Below are positions 34,781 through 48,600 of a stretch of DNA of 64,000 nucleotides, in pieces. A program made the translations under genes and the position numbers. Within the stretch, counting starts at the first letter, position 1. Each line of letters starts with the position of its first letter. The stretch spans positions 57,179,775-57,243,774 of the forward strand of contig NC_086283.1 in the NCBI RefSeq assembly GCF_021018805.1. The letters run 5' to 3'. Below the pieces are notes generated by a model that was given only the letters and a program-made list of their open reading frames with translations, ran no database searches and was not told the DNA's origin. This stretch comes from Prinia subflava (Eukaryota; Chordata; Aves; Passeriformes; Cisticolidae).

Positions 34781-37700
34781 GCTTCAGATGTGGAAACCGT
34801 GGCATTTTAGTAAATTTCGCTTTCTGTCTCACAACTTCATTTGACTGACAAGAGCTGTATTGGCTCAGCAGCAGAACAGCTCTCAGCTTGGTCCCAAGGT
34901 GATTGCAGTAGGTCTTCAGCTGCAGGGGAACAGCATGCTTTCTGCTTCCTCTTTGGTATTTCACCAGGATCACATCATCAATGTCAGCACGTACTTCCAG
35001 GCTGCTCTTTGAAAAGAGTTTTGGTTCGGGATCTAAAGGAACTGATTCTGCCTGCTTCCCGCCTCATTTCCACATGCATGCACCACATTATTTAAATTTT
35101 AAAAAATTAAAAGAGCTTATGGGGAGCAGGGAGAGGGAGGGGTAGAACAAAGCTGATGCTAGGAGCTTCTGTCTCAGAAGTAAAAGATAAACAGCTTCGC
35201 CAAAGAATCCATATTTAGCTTTGTCACATACATTGAGCAAGATACTCCTCATCTCAAACTGAGGTGATGGGAAATGGACCATACTGCCTGTGGAAACAGA
35301 TGATGCTGAATTTCAGAGCAGAGGCTCGAGCCCCCTTGCAGTCTGTCACCCAGAGACCTGGATGCCCTGGGAGTTCCAAAAGTATTTCAGAGTATTGCTC
35401 TAAACAGACAGCTGAGTGCGTTGTAGTGCGTCAAGCCCTTGGCATGTGTGGAGGGTCCAAAGGCCAGCCATTCTTGGCTTCAGCTTGCTTTCAGGGGTGT
35501 TAAGTGCTCCCTCACTGGCAGGGAAGCCCCTTGGCTTGAGGACACCTAGCCAGAGCTTTCTCTCTGAAGCAAGCTGGGACACTCAGGATATCAGCAGTGC
35601 TCCTTCCAGGGGAGGAAACAAATGCACAGCTTGACTTTCTGTGTATTGGCCTGAAACCAGACACTGTGTCAATACTCTGCTATGACAGCTATGGTGGTGA
35701 GAATTACTTCAGAACAGAGGCATCCAGTGACCTAAAAGCTGAACAATCTCTTGCACCAAAGAGCAAATGTTTTCCCTGATTTCTTGGAGGGGTGGTGGGT
35801 GGGAGCTGAGATGAAGAAACGTAATGGAAAGCCTGCAGGCTGGGTTAGCATCCTTCTAAGCCTGGGGACACAAAAAACATTCAATAGCAGATGGTCTCAC
35901 CCACTACCAACACAGAACCTCACCCTTGTACATCTGAGCACTGACATGAGTGTCTAGTGACTGCAGTTTTGTAACCAACTGTCCCATTCACCTATAAACA
36001 TTGTACCTACATAGCAAGAACTTGCAGCATACTATCCACTGCCCATGCAAAGTGTTTATTTTGCCTAAAGCATGTAACTGTACTCCAACTGTTCACTCTC
36101 GCAGAGGACTCCTTAGTAACTCTAAAGGTCTGATCTGTCTGATCTGTGAGAGTCCTCTAGTTTTTGCAAGCTGGTATCCTTCTAAGGGGACAGGATATTC
36201 CCTTTGCTGCTGATAGCAAAATAGCAGTGACAGCACAGAGCCAAACATGCACTGGCCACAAGGTTTCTTAGCTAGACTTGTGCTCAACAGATGACATTTC
36301 TAGGAACTGCTGAAATATCTCTACAGCTAAACATAGTGGTCCTAACTCTCACTCTTGTGTTCAGTAAATTACACACCATCTCTCTGATATTTGACTCGGT
36401 CCAAGTACAAAATTATTATATTGCATATGCTGAATTCTGCCTCTCTGGAACAGCCTTTTCCACTACTGTATTAAACAAGCAAAATGCCTGAGGTCAGATT
36501 CTGGAGGAGGGGCTTGGGAAAGTGCAAAATTTCTCAAGTAGTTGAGGAAGAAGAATCCTACCAACCAACCGTTAATGCTTTTGCTCATCCTTAAACAAAA
36601 AAAGAAAACATTGTTTGCTTTTTAAAACAGAAATTAAAAGAACTGGGTTAAATGCATGGAGTTCTGCGCCTCTGCCCTTCCCAAGAGAAACTTCGCTGCT
36701 TTTCTTGGTCTTTGAAGAGTAATAATTTGCCCTGGAGCAGAAAACTTTCTACAAGGATTGCAGCCCTGATTCACATGTGCTGATTAGCCTCAGTATCACC
36801 AGAGTTTTGTTGTCCAGATGGGCACTCTGAAGCATCTCAAAAGATAATGTAAATTCCCTGCCTTCATTCATGAAGCTGCAAAGGTTTGGCAGCTCGTGAA
36901 TAACTGTTTTGCTAATAGTAATCACTAATTCAATGCCTGGGATTAAAAATGGGATTGCTAATTCTGTTAGTAAGTGACAGAGGTAATGTCACAGTGCTAT
37001 GTAGTACATAACCTTGTTATAGCTGGTTTGTTATCATACTTTTGGATTCTCTCTCAGCCAATTTGCAGGAAGTTTCAGCTGCAAATGGCCTGTTTGAAGT
37101 ATGAAATACCAATCCCATGCAATGTTCCTGTGCTTGAAATTACTCCAAAAATAAATCCATCTGACCCTGGTGCCATTACTAAAAAGGGAGAGTAAAATAT
37201 CTCTGCTGGTGGCTGAAAGACAACAAAGCTGCTTGGAGTGCTCAGTAATACAGTTTTGTTCCAAGAGGTCTGGTCCTCAGAAGATGACTTTCTAGAGTCC
37301 GTGTGAAACAGGCCATGACCAGTTTCAAAGACAGGGAAGCAAACATCACCTCTCTGCTGCTCCCATTGTCTACTGACTGCCTAGTAATTCTGCTTGGCTA
37401 TCTTCATCTGGAGTAGGGCAAGAAGCTGACGAGCAGTGAGTATTTAGAAAGAAAGACAGGAACAGTTCAGAAAGCATAACTGAAAAAGAGTGACATAAAT
37501 TTTTTGCTGATGAGAGAGAGCAAAAATTCAGCATAGCTCTAACACTTAGGAATACCCACCCCTGTTAGGGACAGCACCATGGGCCTTTGGGCTGAATAGC
37601 TGGGACCTGCAGCTCTGTTTTGAGGTCACATACGGATCTCATTACCTAACACCTGCATGCTGCAGCCAGAGTGTAGTGGCCCAGGACAGGACAAGCACTT

Positions 37701-38946
37701 TGATTATTTCATAGAAAGCTAGTTCTAGAGAGGCTGTGCACAGCAGCCGTCTCTCCTGTCTCCTGTGCTAACAGAAACACATTTGCTGGACATCAAGAGC
37801 AAGTACTGCAAGGAGGAACAAAATGTGGAACTATTGTATCATCCAGCTTCCTTAGATAGAGAATTGCTGTTGAAGAGGAAGCAATTTTCTCGTCCATTGA
37901 AAACAATTATTCACAGTGGCCAGAAACAGCATGACAGAGCTTACCTCTGTGTGATCAGGACCTGAGGAAAATAAACGTGAAACAAAATAGTCAGTAAGGC
38001 AGTCTGCTAGACTTCAGGGCCAGGTCTGCTTCCCTGCTGGCACTGAGACCCTCCACAGCAGAAACAAAATTACAATGGATCTCAGCGATTTAATAGCAAT
38101 TGGCTTCCAGAAACTGAAGCCTTTCCTCATTTGCTTTACAAATGGAGAAAGAGTGAGTTAACTCATTGGCTGGGACATGTTTATGTGTCTCTTCACAAAT
38201 GACTCCCAGGCACTGTGCCAGTCAGCAGGCCTGTGCCACATCTGAATGGTACTCACTAGAACATTCCTGCATCCTTGACACCTCTGAGTAGAAACACACT
38301 CATCTTCCAAAACACCACCTAAGTGCTGAGCCTAATCCTCAGTCTGATGTTTGTCCTGGTTGCTTTAGTTCTAATTCCACCCCAACCCTGGGACAGCAAA
38401 AGCACACTAGAAAACAACACAGTTTCTTGCACTCAGATGGGGACAAAATTTTGCCTTTTAATCTTTTGCCCATCTAATTTTTCTGAGCTCTCAGCTTAGC
38501 TCCAGGGTGGCTGCAGCCAAAGCACTTTCTGAGAAAAGTGTTGTTCCTATCTTGCAACGCTTTACCCCAGTCAGTGCAGCTTTTCACCTGTGGAGGACTA
38601 CAATTTTCTCCCTGCAGAGGGATTAGCAGCAAACCAGGTGGCATTTTCTTGCTGTCCCACAGGACTCTGGGAGTTGATAAATTGGGTTTTTTGAGGTATG
38701 CTGTGGCTTTCTTGCAAGGATTGATAGTAATTATCAGGTTGCACTTAGGCAGTACCACTGCTGTCACTTCTGTGACGTGGCCTTTAGGGTGGGCCATGCC
38801 TCAGCCCGGAGCTCAGCAAGGCTGTCACAGACCATCATCTCCCTGCAGTTATTCACAGATGGAAAACAAATTGGTGGATATGGCCAGAGAAGTCCTCTTA
38901 CGTTAGGCACAAGGAAAGGAGGGGTCCACCTGAATAGGACATTCAG

Positions 38947-38991
38947 GGGCAGGCACTGTGAAAGCTGAATCAAGGGCAGGCACTGTGAAAG
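38947..38991 (+). repeat. 27-bp tandem duplication
   Basis: GGGCAGGCACTGTGAAAG occurs at 38947-38964 and again at 38974-38991 with identical sequence. Confidence 0.9.
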
Positions 38992-41900
38992 GCAAAGACA
39001 GACCAAGGTAGACAGTTCTTCAGTGTCACGCCTTGCCCCTTGGCCATATCTGTTGTTTTCACCATTAACAACTTGTGTCCCCACAGTTACTGAACCAGTA
39101 CCCCTTCTCACAAGGAGCCCAGCAGCATTTACATCTGATACTAGCTGTTGTAACCATAATTACTAAAAGCCTGTCTCTGTTAGCAATTTGACCCATGCAA
39201 GGTCACATGCTGGGGGAGGCTGCTCTAAAGCATTGACACTCTATTGCTTCCCTACCTTAATTTGCACAAAACGGAGTGGAAAGTCCCTTGTTCCCTAGCT
39301 GTTGCAACTTTTCCATTAAAAGCATATCTTAAAGACACACCTGCAATTCTAAGAGTTTTTCACTTGAAACAGCATTTAGAAAAAGAAAACATAAAGGTCT
39401 TAATCATGTTGAAATGTATTGTCTGGTTTCTTTTTCAGTTGAGGGAGCTAAGTTACATTCTCGTTGCCGTGCAATTGGAAGAAAAATAAGACACTTCTGG
39501 AAGTGGGAAATAGCCTAAGCAAAGTAAAACTCAAGAAGGTTAATTAATTTTTATTTTTTTTTAGTCAAACTGTGCATTGAAGTGCAGCCCCTTAGAAAGT
39601 CATTTTCTGGATGTGTAGACAGTGTTGCTGTAGGCAATGAGAGTAAGCCAGAAATTTGATCAGATTGCTGGTCTCGCTTTAATGCTGATCTATCCTATCC
39701 AGTGCTATTCAGGCATTTAAAATCTCTGTGAGAGGGCAGGCAAAGTCAATTTCAGATTGAGTGTGCTGAAAGCTAAATGAATGCAGTAGGAAAGAGTTTT
39801 CAGAAGTTATGGGCAAAATAAAAGGAAAACCAGGGTATAGTCTCAGTTCCAACTAAGTCCCTGTAGCCTCTTGATTCTGTCTTATGCAGGGAGGTACCCA
39901 GTCTTTGATGATTAATTTTGAAATTAATGAGATCTTTAGAAAGAAATCTGTTACATCTCCAGTATTTAACCTATTTACCAGCTATGGTAAATGTCTTCTT
40001 GGATGTATTGCTCAAGTGGCACTGCCTTGACTGCATAAATGCAGACAACACACATATGGATTGTGCAAATGATTCAGTACTCAACCAAGTAATGCTGAGG
40101 CCAGCAGACAAAGGTCTGTTTGCTGCAAAGTCTCACATAAAAAGGACATACTAAAAGGAGGCAGAGAGACTGGAAAAGTAGGTGTTAGTCTGTTTAGTCA
40201 TGTCAGCTTTCTCAGGCTGTTTAATGGCAGGCAATAAAAAATTGTTTCAAGAACCCTGATTCAGCTTTGGCCAAGGCAACTCCTATAGGAGCCTTCTGAA
40301 AGGATTGGATTCCGTTGTCTTCTTCAAATACACCATTTCTTTTTAGACATTCCTCCAGTGCCTGGGAGGGATGCATCTGCTTTATCCAGCATGCACTGTG
40401 CTGCCTTGCATCTGCCCATACCTGGTCTATCGCTGAGGGACTTCAGGATGAGGCACTTCAAGCGAATGGGAATGTTCCCTTCCAGCCTTGAACAGACCCA
40501 GTTTATTCAAAGCAAATTATCTATTGCCAGCTACACAGCTCTTCTCTTCCAGGACTGGGTCACCAGTTTATAGGTAAAAATGCTATGCCATCTATTCCCA
40601 GGCTGACATATTTTATGCAGGAATCCTAGAAGAGGGGCTTCTGTTCACCTCAGAGGGCTGAATTCAAGCTCATCCTTTGGATTAATCGCCCTTATATCCT
40701 GAGCTGGTGCCTGGAAGACAAATTCAGCAGAGAAGCTTGGTGGCACCTCCCAAATGGGGCTTTAGAATGGAAAGCATACAGTAAAGGAGTTAACATGCAA
40801 GTGTACTGACCAGAGAGAGGACACAAGCCTATGTAAAAAGCCCAAAGCTCTCCTGTGCTCATCACAAAACAGAAAGGTAAACAAGCAACAAAAATGTACA
40901 TATATCATCCATCATGATGTCAGGCTCAGTAGAAGTGGAGTCTGACAGGGCCACATACTCCAGACAATTTTACCCAGCCCTTGGGATTAGCTGTGAATAC
41001 CTTGAAGGGCTAGGCTTGCACTTGTATGCAAGGCATCAATCAAACATTGGCCATTTTCTACAGCCCAGATGGAGTACATGATCAGGTAGGTGAGGGAGTC
41101 AATTTTGACCTAGATTTTCAAAGGTAATTATCATCTATTCCTATTTTTTAAAACACCTATATTTGTTTCCTTGTTTCAGGATGACATCTCTCCCAAAACT
41201 GGGCATAATCTTTGATTTCAGGAGCAGAAAAATATCTATCTACTTTTGTGACTAGCATTTTTATGGGTCTCTATGTGTGTTAACAGAAGCATGGTGTATC
41301 TGTTTAAACTGTTTCAACAGCTCAGAGAGTTACGGTGTCAGATATTTTTCAGATTAGTCGTTTTAGCAGCTGATAACATATGGGTCCAGACTGAAAGGCT
41401 ATGATGTAAGCCTTGCTAAAAGCCTGAAAGGCAAATTAAGCAATAACATGGTTGGTGCTCTGGCATCATAACAAACTGTTTTTCTTTCTAAGAGGTGCAC
41501 AGTGGGGAGAGGTATTCCCTCCCCTTCACTCTTCTTGCATTCACCCTCAGGCACAAGATGACAGACTCTGTGCTAAGTATCTCAGGCTGCTTTGTACAGC
41601 TAAGGGTACCAGCTGTCCTGCTGGCAGACCCCAACAGCATGACAGAAGGACAGCACCTGGAGGAGCTGGCAGGCTCATTGCCTCTCCCCCTGGGCTCATC
41701 CAGCCTACCCCACAGCCATTTAGGAAGGGCATCCCAAAGAGATAAGCCTGTGGAGAGAAGAGGGAGGGAGAGGTAGAGAGGAAAAGACTATGGAGTTGGG
41801 TTAAGGATAGAAAGACTGCTTTAATCCTTGACCAGGTATGCTTTTCCTATCACTATTGCCTGTGGATGGATAGAAGGCAGAGACAGCACCTGGAACAGGA

Positions 41901-44768
41901 CAGGACAGCATGGGAGCATGGGACAGCCCTTCTGCCCATGCACCCTCAGTTTACCGCCAGAAAGCTGGGATGGGCTTTGCCTGCTGTCCCACTGTAAGTC
42001 CCACCATGCATGTTTCTAGCTGCAATCCAAGAGGTTTGGGAAGGGGACAGAAAAATGACAGGGAGAATGAAACACAGAAGGACACTGCTGGCCATTATAG
42101 TCTGGGACAAAGAGCCCCCAATCAAAGGTTAAGAGAAGGAGGAGGGGGAAGGGGACCATTCCTGGGGAGGGCTGGAGAATTCACTCAGGCAGTAAGCAGA
42201 GCCCTGCCCCAAGCCCTGCAGGAGCATTAGCAGTGCTATCTCTCCTGGTCAGAACAGGGACAACTTCTCTTAAGACCCCAAACCATGGTTACATGGTTCC
42301 CTTCTGAGAAGAGGTCTGCTCAAAATGGGTCTGAGTGGGGGAGCACAGGGCAACAACAACCCACCTGCTGCCTGCCTGCCCTGGGGAGCTGGCAAGGGGT
42401 GCTCCGTGGCAGGTTTCTGCGTGCCCTGGTTCTGAGCCCTGCTCCAGCTGGCGTGCACCCCTGATCAAAGAGGGCTGTGGGCACCTGGCAGTAACCATGA
42501 GGTGGCCTCACTGCTGTGCTGCTGCTTGAGCAATTTGCTGGGAGAGGAATAAAAGACTCTCCCAGAACTGGTCAAAGACCTGCCAGGATGTCAGGGACAG
42601 GTGTGGTGTGGAAGAAACAAGCAAGATCTGTGCAGTCGAGAAAAGCCTCGGATGAATACTGCCTTGAATCCTGAGACTTCCTGAAGCCCATCTTCATGTT
42701 CCAGTGGCAGTGCCAGCATAACAACTCCCAAAGCTGGCCTGGTGCTTTTCTGGATCCTTGGAAATCTAGGTTGGCCTCAGTAACAAAGTGCAGATACACA
42801 CTGGATCATAGGCATATCCTGTGCTGCAATGCTGTGATGAGGGAAACTCCTGTTTTTGAAATCACTACCTAGCTGAACCATATAAAGTTCAAATAACCTC
42901 TGCTGGCTGTAGTCTAGGCAGGAAACCTCGACCTCTGGAGTGAGGTCATTAAAGCCGAACTTCTGGAAGCTCAGAGGTGTTTAGAGAGCTTGTTAATTAC
43001 TGTACTAATCCTTTAGACAATGCTGGCTCCCGGCGCTTCCGGAGCATTAGTGCTTCAGCAGCGCTTAGGCCCAGACCACTCCACTCCCCCCTCACAGAAA
43101 TACTTCCCGGTGAAAATGCTCCCGGTGTCTTTTCCAAGGCCTCACTTGTGTAAGTAAGGCAGTCAGGAGACTCACAGGGTGTCAGAAGCTGGCCCTGAGC
43201 ATTTCTTAACAGATGTGAGTCCTTTTTGTCCCATTATCTGGAGCTGACGTCATCTGTTTGCTGTGTTTGTCTGACACCTATGAAGCCTTGGATGGTTCCT
43301 ACTCACTGTGGAACAAGCTGCCCATTTTTTCGAAAATCACGTCTCTTCCAGCACCTTAACCCTGTAGGCTCAGCAAGCCAACAGGTCAGCAGAAGGACAG
43401 AGCACTCTGGAGCCAGAGCATGGGTTTAATGACAGCGTGGAAATCAAATGCCTAATCCATGAAAAATGCCTATGACAAAATATGAACAATTAAATCATAA
43501 TAACAGTAACACTGGAAACAGAGCTCATCAAAACAGTGGTGTTCATTCAATCAGACAAAGTAGCTGCTGCCCAGCAGCTCTCACTCTTTCCAGCTGGATG
43601 TTCACACACGCAAACACGAGCCCTCCTTATAGGAGAGCAAGTGACATTCCTTCACAGCAGAGGTAGCAGCAGTGTTTTGTGTGTGGAGCCCTTGTAGTTC
43701 ATGATGTTTGTCTGACTGATCAATGATTTCCTAGTAGATTTATTGGGCCATGGTTAAAAAGCAATTACAGCTGGTTTATGTTACTGCATCTACTGTAGCA
43801 ACCCACATCAGCTACCACTCTATCATGAGCATGAGATGGCTGCTTAGAACTCCTGGTCATTAGACTGCTTGCCTGGTACGCCTTCAGCCAGGGAAACAAT
43901 TTTCTAAGCATATTCAAGCATCCCAACTTCACTGATCTAGGCACTGAGGTTTCCAGCATGCTTGCTCACATAGTGGCAGCCCCAGGGGCCCTCAGCGATC
44001 TGAGACTCAGAAACTATACCTGCTACTCTGCAGGCAGCAGAGGAATTCAAGAACTGTAACTGAATTCGTGCCCATGTTTAGCCATCTTCTGGATAAGGCC
44101 TTACCCAAAGACTGGCATTTCCCTGGCTTTGTCATTTATACAGCATAGAACATGTTGCACAAAGCATGTTGAAACAACGACACAGCTATTAGCAGGGTCT
44201 GTAGCTGTTGACAGGCATTAACTGTTATGGCAGATGTTACTTTTGAGGAAAAATTATATTTGAATGAGACAAAAATAAAGGAAAGGCAAGAAAAACCTCT
44301 CTGGCAGCCAGTTGGGAGAGAGGCAACTGAGAGTCAAGTGTCCTCTTCCTGTTTTTATCTCCAGTAGATGATCCCCTGTAATACTTCACCACAATCACAG
44401 AGTTTTTCATTAGTCACAGGGAGTACCTCCTGGTACTCTCTGCTTATGGGATGCTGTGCACAGTAAAGCACCCCTTGCTCAGGTGTGACTGTTGCACACC
44501 TGGTTGTTGACCTTCGTGCTTACATAAAATGGGCTCCCAAGTATAAACCAAAACAACCACAGGCAGGGAAGAATGGGGAAAGCAGGCAAAACTCTCAGAT
44601 TTGTGGCAGTCACTTTCTGCCCAGCACAACACAGAGCCAAGGCTGCAAGATCATGACAACAGCAGCAAAACAACAAAAAGACAACACTCCAGCAAAGGAC
44701 CTGCAAAACACAACCACAGCATCCTGGGGGGAAAAGTACTGAATTGCAAGTAGAAGGCAGGCTGCACA

Positions 44769-44790
44769 GCTGCAAGTTTCAACTTGCAGC
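44769..44790. repeat. Near-perfect 22-bp palindrome
   Basis: GCTGCAAGTT and its exact reverse complement AACTTGCAGC are separated by two bases. Confidence 0.85.
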
Positions 44791-45311
44791 AAGTCTATTT
44801 CCAAAAGTTTTTGACCTTAAAAGAGCTAAGGCAGCTACAGTACACTGCAATGAGCAGCTGCAGCAGGGAAAATTTCAGAACTTTACATTAGAGTAATGAG
44901 TAAGCTAGTGAATGAAGTGCTATTTTTCACTTTGAGAAAGGAAAGTCAAATTTTCTGCCCCATACTCGTTAGTGCAAGGATCTGAGCTTCTCTCTCCCTC
45001 ATCCCATATTGCTGTCATGTGTCTGTGGCTGCTTAGTACAGAACTGTGCTCTCATGTACAAAGATAGGAGCATTCTGCTCAGGAGCTGGACTAGTGTTTA
45101 TGCTGGGGATCCAGAGAGAGGTTACCTTTTCCTGTTCTGCTCTAGTCCTCTGCAGCCTGCCTGTGCCAGGCTTAAACAGCTGTAAACTTGTCCTCTTTCT
45201 TCTGGTGCTAAAGTCTCTCTATACACCACCTTGAGAAGTCTCTACATCTGATCTGAATGCAGAGGAGAGTCAGAAGTGTATAACTTATCTGTTTCTGCAG
45301 ACCCGAGCAAT

Positions 45312-45387
45312 CACTCCACCGGATGGAGTGTCCTCAATGACTCCAGAAGAGCAGGGATGTCCTCAGCCAAATGATGGCTGAGGACAT
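45312..45387 (+). repeat. Two adjacent perfect hairpins
   Basis: CACTCCA (45312-45318) pairs with TGGAGTG (45324-45330) over a 5-base loop. ATGTCCTCAGCC (45357-45368) pairs with GGCTGAGGACAT (45376-45387) over a 7-base loop. Both stems are perfect. No RNA family is recognised. Confidence 0.7.
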
Positions 45388-45476
45388 TGTTTAAGAGAAA
45401 ACTGGGGTCTTCAGGAAAGAGTAGTCAATTAATAGATAGTGCAGACTAAAACTGTGCTGTAATTCATGGTATTCTT

Positions 45477-45630
45477 TCTCTCCTTATATAAAACAGTTCA
45501 GCACTGGCAACTCAGAGAAGATTTCTTGTTGGGAAGGATGAAGTATATAAAACAGTTCAGCACTGGCAACTCAGAGAAGATTTCTCTCCTTATATAAAAC
45601 AGTTCAGCACTGGAAACTCAGAGAAGATAG
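45477..45630 (+). repeat. Three-copy direct repeat with TATATAAAAC units
   Basis: TATATAAAACAGTTCAGCAC followed by TGGCAACTCAGAGAAGAT starts at 45485, 45544 and 45591. The spacing is 59 and then 47 bases. Copies 1 and 3 share the preceding CTCTCCT, and the third has one change (TGGAAACT). The near identity points to recent local duplication. Confidence 0.9.
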
Positions 45631-48600
45631 TCTGTGAAAACAATGTTTGTAAAAGAAGTCAAAGCACAGTTTTCTGTTTTTGACTCATGTACCTCAGTAT
45701 GGCACACTGATGAAGAAGACTACATCTGGCCTAATCTTGGATTGAGAAGCATAAAATTTTCCCATTCTGGAAGAAGTCTTTCTGTTGTCTCTGTGCACGA
45801 GCTTTAGTTAACTCTTTAATGGCTAACAAAACTTAACAGCTTGCTTGTGGTCTCAGAATTAGATGTAGACCGTGTAGGTATCAGTCATATAACCTAAACA
45901 CCATTAGGCCTGGGATCATCATGGCAGTTGTGCTGCTGTAGCATGTCAACAATTATTAGCTCTGGCCCTCACATCCTTTTTTGAGCTTATCGCAAAAATA
46001 ATAGTGGCCAAACACTTAGGTCTGAATAAATCCAACAGTTCTTGCTATTTGGGCAATCAAGTCATGTGAACAAGCCATATTTTGCAACCTAGCAGGTAAG
46101 ATGCTGATTTTTAAAAGTTCATCAACCTTAAGCTAAAAACAACAAAAGCTTTACTTCTGTTATAAATAACAATGCTGTAAGAGGGTCTTTACAGAGTTGT
46201 GCTACCAGGCTGGTAGTAGATTTCATACTTAAGTGTATGCATTCTATTCTATACTCAAAATAACAGGATACAAGAGGTAGAAATGGGAAGAAAGAGACAA
46301 ATCCTTCACCTCTGGTCACTAATGTGCCGTAGATAAGTTTCCAGTTCAAGAAGTGTAGCAAGATGTGGTGTCTGAGGGAGGCAAGCCATGCAGTGCCCTC
46401 CTAACAAGAAGTCTCTTAGTCTAGTTAGCCTTGTCAGACCTTTGGTCCCTGAGAAGAGCAAGATGATGTTCAGCCCCAACTTGCCCTGACATCTTTTTCT
46501 ACACATGGAGAGAAAGTTCTTGCGAGATGGCAAACAAAATAGCTGCTACAAAATTACATGGTGCATAGCGATGAAGAATCAGCCACAGTTACATTTTTGA
46601 GAAGATGTAAGAGGGTGATGTTTTCTTTCCCCATGTGTGCGTTGCTGCACAACATTGCCATGGACAAACAAGATTTTTCACTCTGAGGGGGCAGAAGGAG
46701 ATCTTGTTCAGGCTGTTATGTATGTCAGGAACAGCTTAATCACCAGTAGGGTTGCTTTCTTGCCTGAGACCATTGCTTTATCTTTCAGGAATCATCAATG
46801 TTCCACTTAGGAAATATTTTTGCCTCTAGTGATTTGTATGTGTGTGTTAGCTATCCAGCAAAAGATGGCATGACTAAATAATCCAACAAGTGTTTTATCA
46901 GCTTGTGTTTGCTCCTGATTCAAAGACAATGCCCCCCAAACAGTCATTACCCAGGAATGCAGATCTTAGAGCTTTGGCATTAGATTTCACTTAATGGAAT
47001 TTGCTGCACAGATAAAACACAAAAAACAGCTAGTCCTAACTCTGAGGACATTTCCTGTGATAACAAACAGTTGACATAGGAAAAAATATAATTTATCCAC
47101 TGGTTTTTCTGAGGTCAATGATTTAGAAAAACAAAGGGAGGGGGTGTTGAGGGATTTTTTTTTTTACCTTCAGACAAGCACCCCAGAAGACTGGATTTCA
47201 AATTGATGAGGTATTTCATCCTGATTTTCAAGTCACATGAGCTCACTTGTTACGGGACGTGCTCTAGAGGACTGGCACTACAAACTGCAGAGGAATTGTG
47301 TTGCCATTTCAGTAGCCAGAAGAAGCCATGCCTCATAGCTGGTGCCCTAAAGCCCTGGACAACCAAGTGTGACAGATATCTGACCCTGGCCAGGACAGTG
47401 GAACTGAGTGTTGCACATACTTCAGACGTCTTAGGAGCAAAACCAGCATCCACAGACAGCTTGGTCTGAATGGCCTTGTGTGTGTGGTATCTGCCAGGGA
47501 AAGTCATGGGGAATCTTTCTCTGGTATTGCCACTGTGCTCTGCCAGTCTGGAGATTGAACATACTGGTAAAAAACTCAGGGAAAAACAGAAAAGGCTCTC
47601 ACCTTTCCAGAGTACACTATCTTTTACACAGGCAGCTGTCTCTGTAAGTTTTTTTCTCATGCGTTCTTTGCATCCTATGTCAGGGGCCACTGTCCCCTCC
47701 TTTATAGATTAAGCTGTCTGCAATAGGTATGGAAGGGAACTGAGAAAGGTTGTAATGTGTTTTAAAACCCTGGCACACTAAAAATTCGTGTGATGTGCAA
47801 TTGCCTTTATTAGTTACTGCCTGGGCAGTCAAGGTTCCAGAAGAAGTAACTAAAGCATCAGGTGGGGATCATGCAATCAGAGAGGTATACTGTCCAGCTG
47901 CCTCTCTCTTAAAGGATACAATCAATCCCTGCTTTTGCCTTCTTCATGCTCCATCCTCCTCTCACGGCCCTCCTGTCTGAATTTATGAAGTCATGTAGCC
48001 TGTTATGCCATGGGGTGACTAATTCTTTGTGTCAAAGAAAAGGCCTGGGCTGTTCCACAGTGCCAGGTAAAGCATGAACTATCTGGCACTGCACCCTTTG
48101 TAGGCAGAGAAGCACACTGCACAGAACAATTTGTGCCCTGGAAGTATGAAAAAGGAACATTCTTCTCAGTTTCTGTGTTTTGCTTGTCTCCCCCAATGAT
48201 AGTCCTGAAATTAGGGACTGTGATGCATTTGCCATCTCTGGTGAAAAAGAAAACAACACTTCAGCCCTAGAGGGTGTTACAAAGAAACACTGAGTGGTTT
48301 GACATTTACTATAAGAAATTACACAGTACATGTTCTTTTCAGGAGTAGATTTCAGTCCCCAGCTGAGGCATTTTTAATAACAGTACACCTGGATAGGCAC
48401 AGCCTTTCTCAGGGAGGAAAAAATAAGGCAGTAACTCAGTGCCTTAGGCAGGCAGACTTCCCTACCCTACTTTAAGAGCACGGGTATTGCAAGGGTATGT
48501 GGTGTAGATACATTTGTAAAGTAAAAGGCAGTGTGCTATGGGGTTCACTGATTGTTAAAGTCTTGGAGTAATCTAAGGAAGCCAGCTGGTGGTGGAGAAA

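Larger units (their letters stand above)
30851..45300. other. Gene-poor flank, no gene recognised
   Basis: This is unique sequence with no coding region I can support. Open frames are all shorter than about 125 codons and none shows a known domain or exon-like splice context. It contains the polypurine repeat at 31.5 kb, an AT-rich block at 34.1-34.8 kb, a 27-bp duplication at 38.9 kb, a slightly GC-richer part at 41.5-42.5 kb, a CpG cluster at 43.02-43.13 kb and a 22-bp palindrome at 44769-44790. Confidence 0.6.

Noticed and set aside
41490..42560. GC-richer stretch with several overlapping ORFs, considered as a CpG island or gene
   Set aside because: CpG dinucleotides are sparse, frames are short and mutually overlapping, and no splice-consistent exon is seen.
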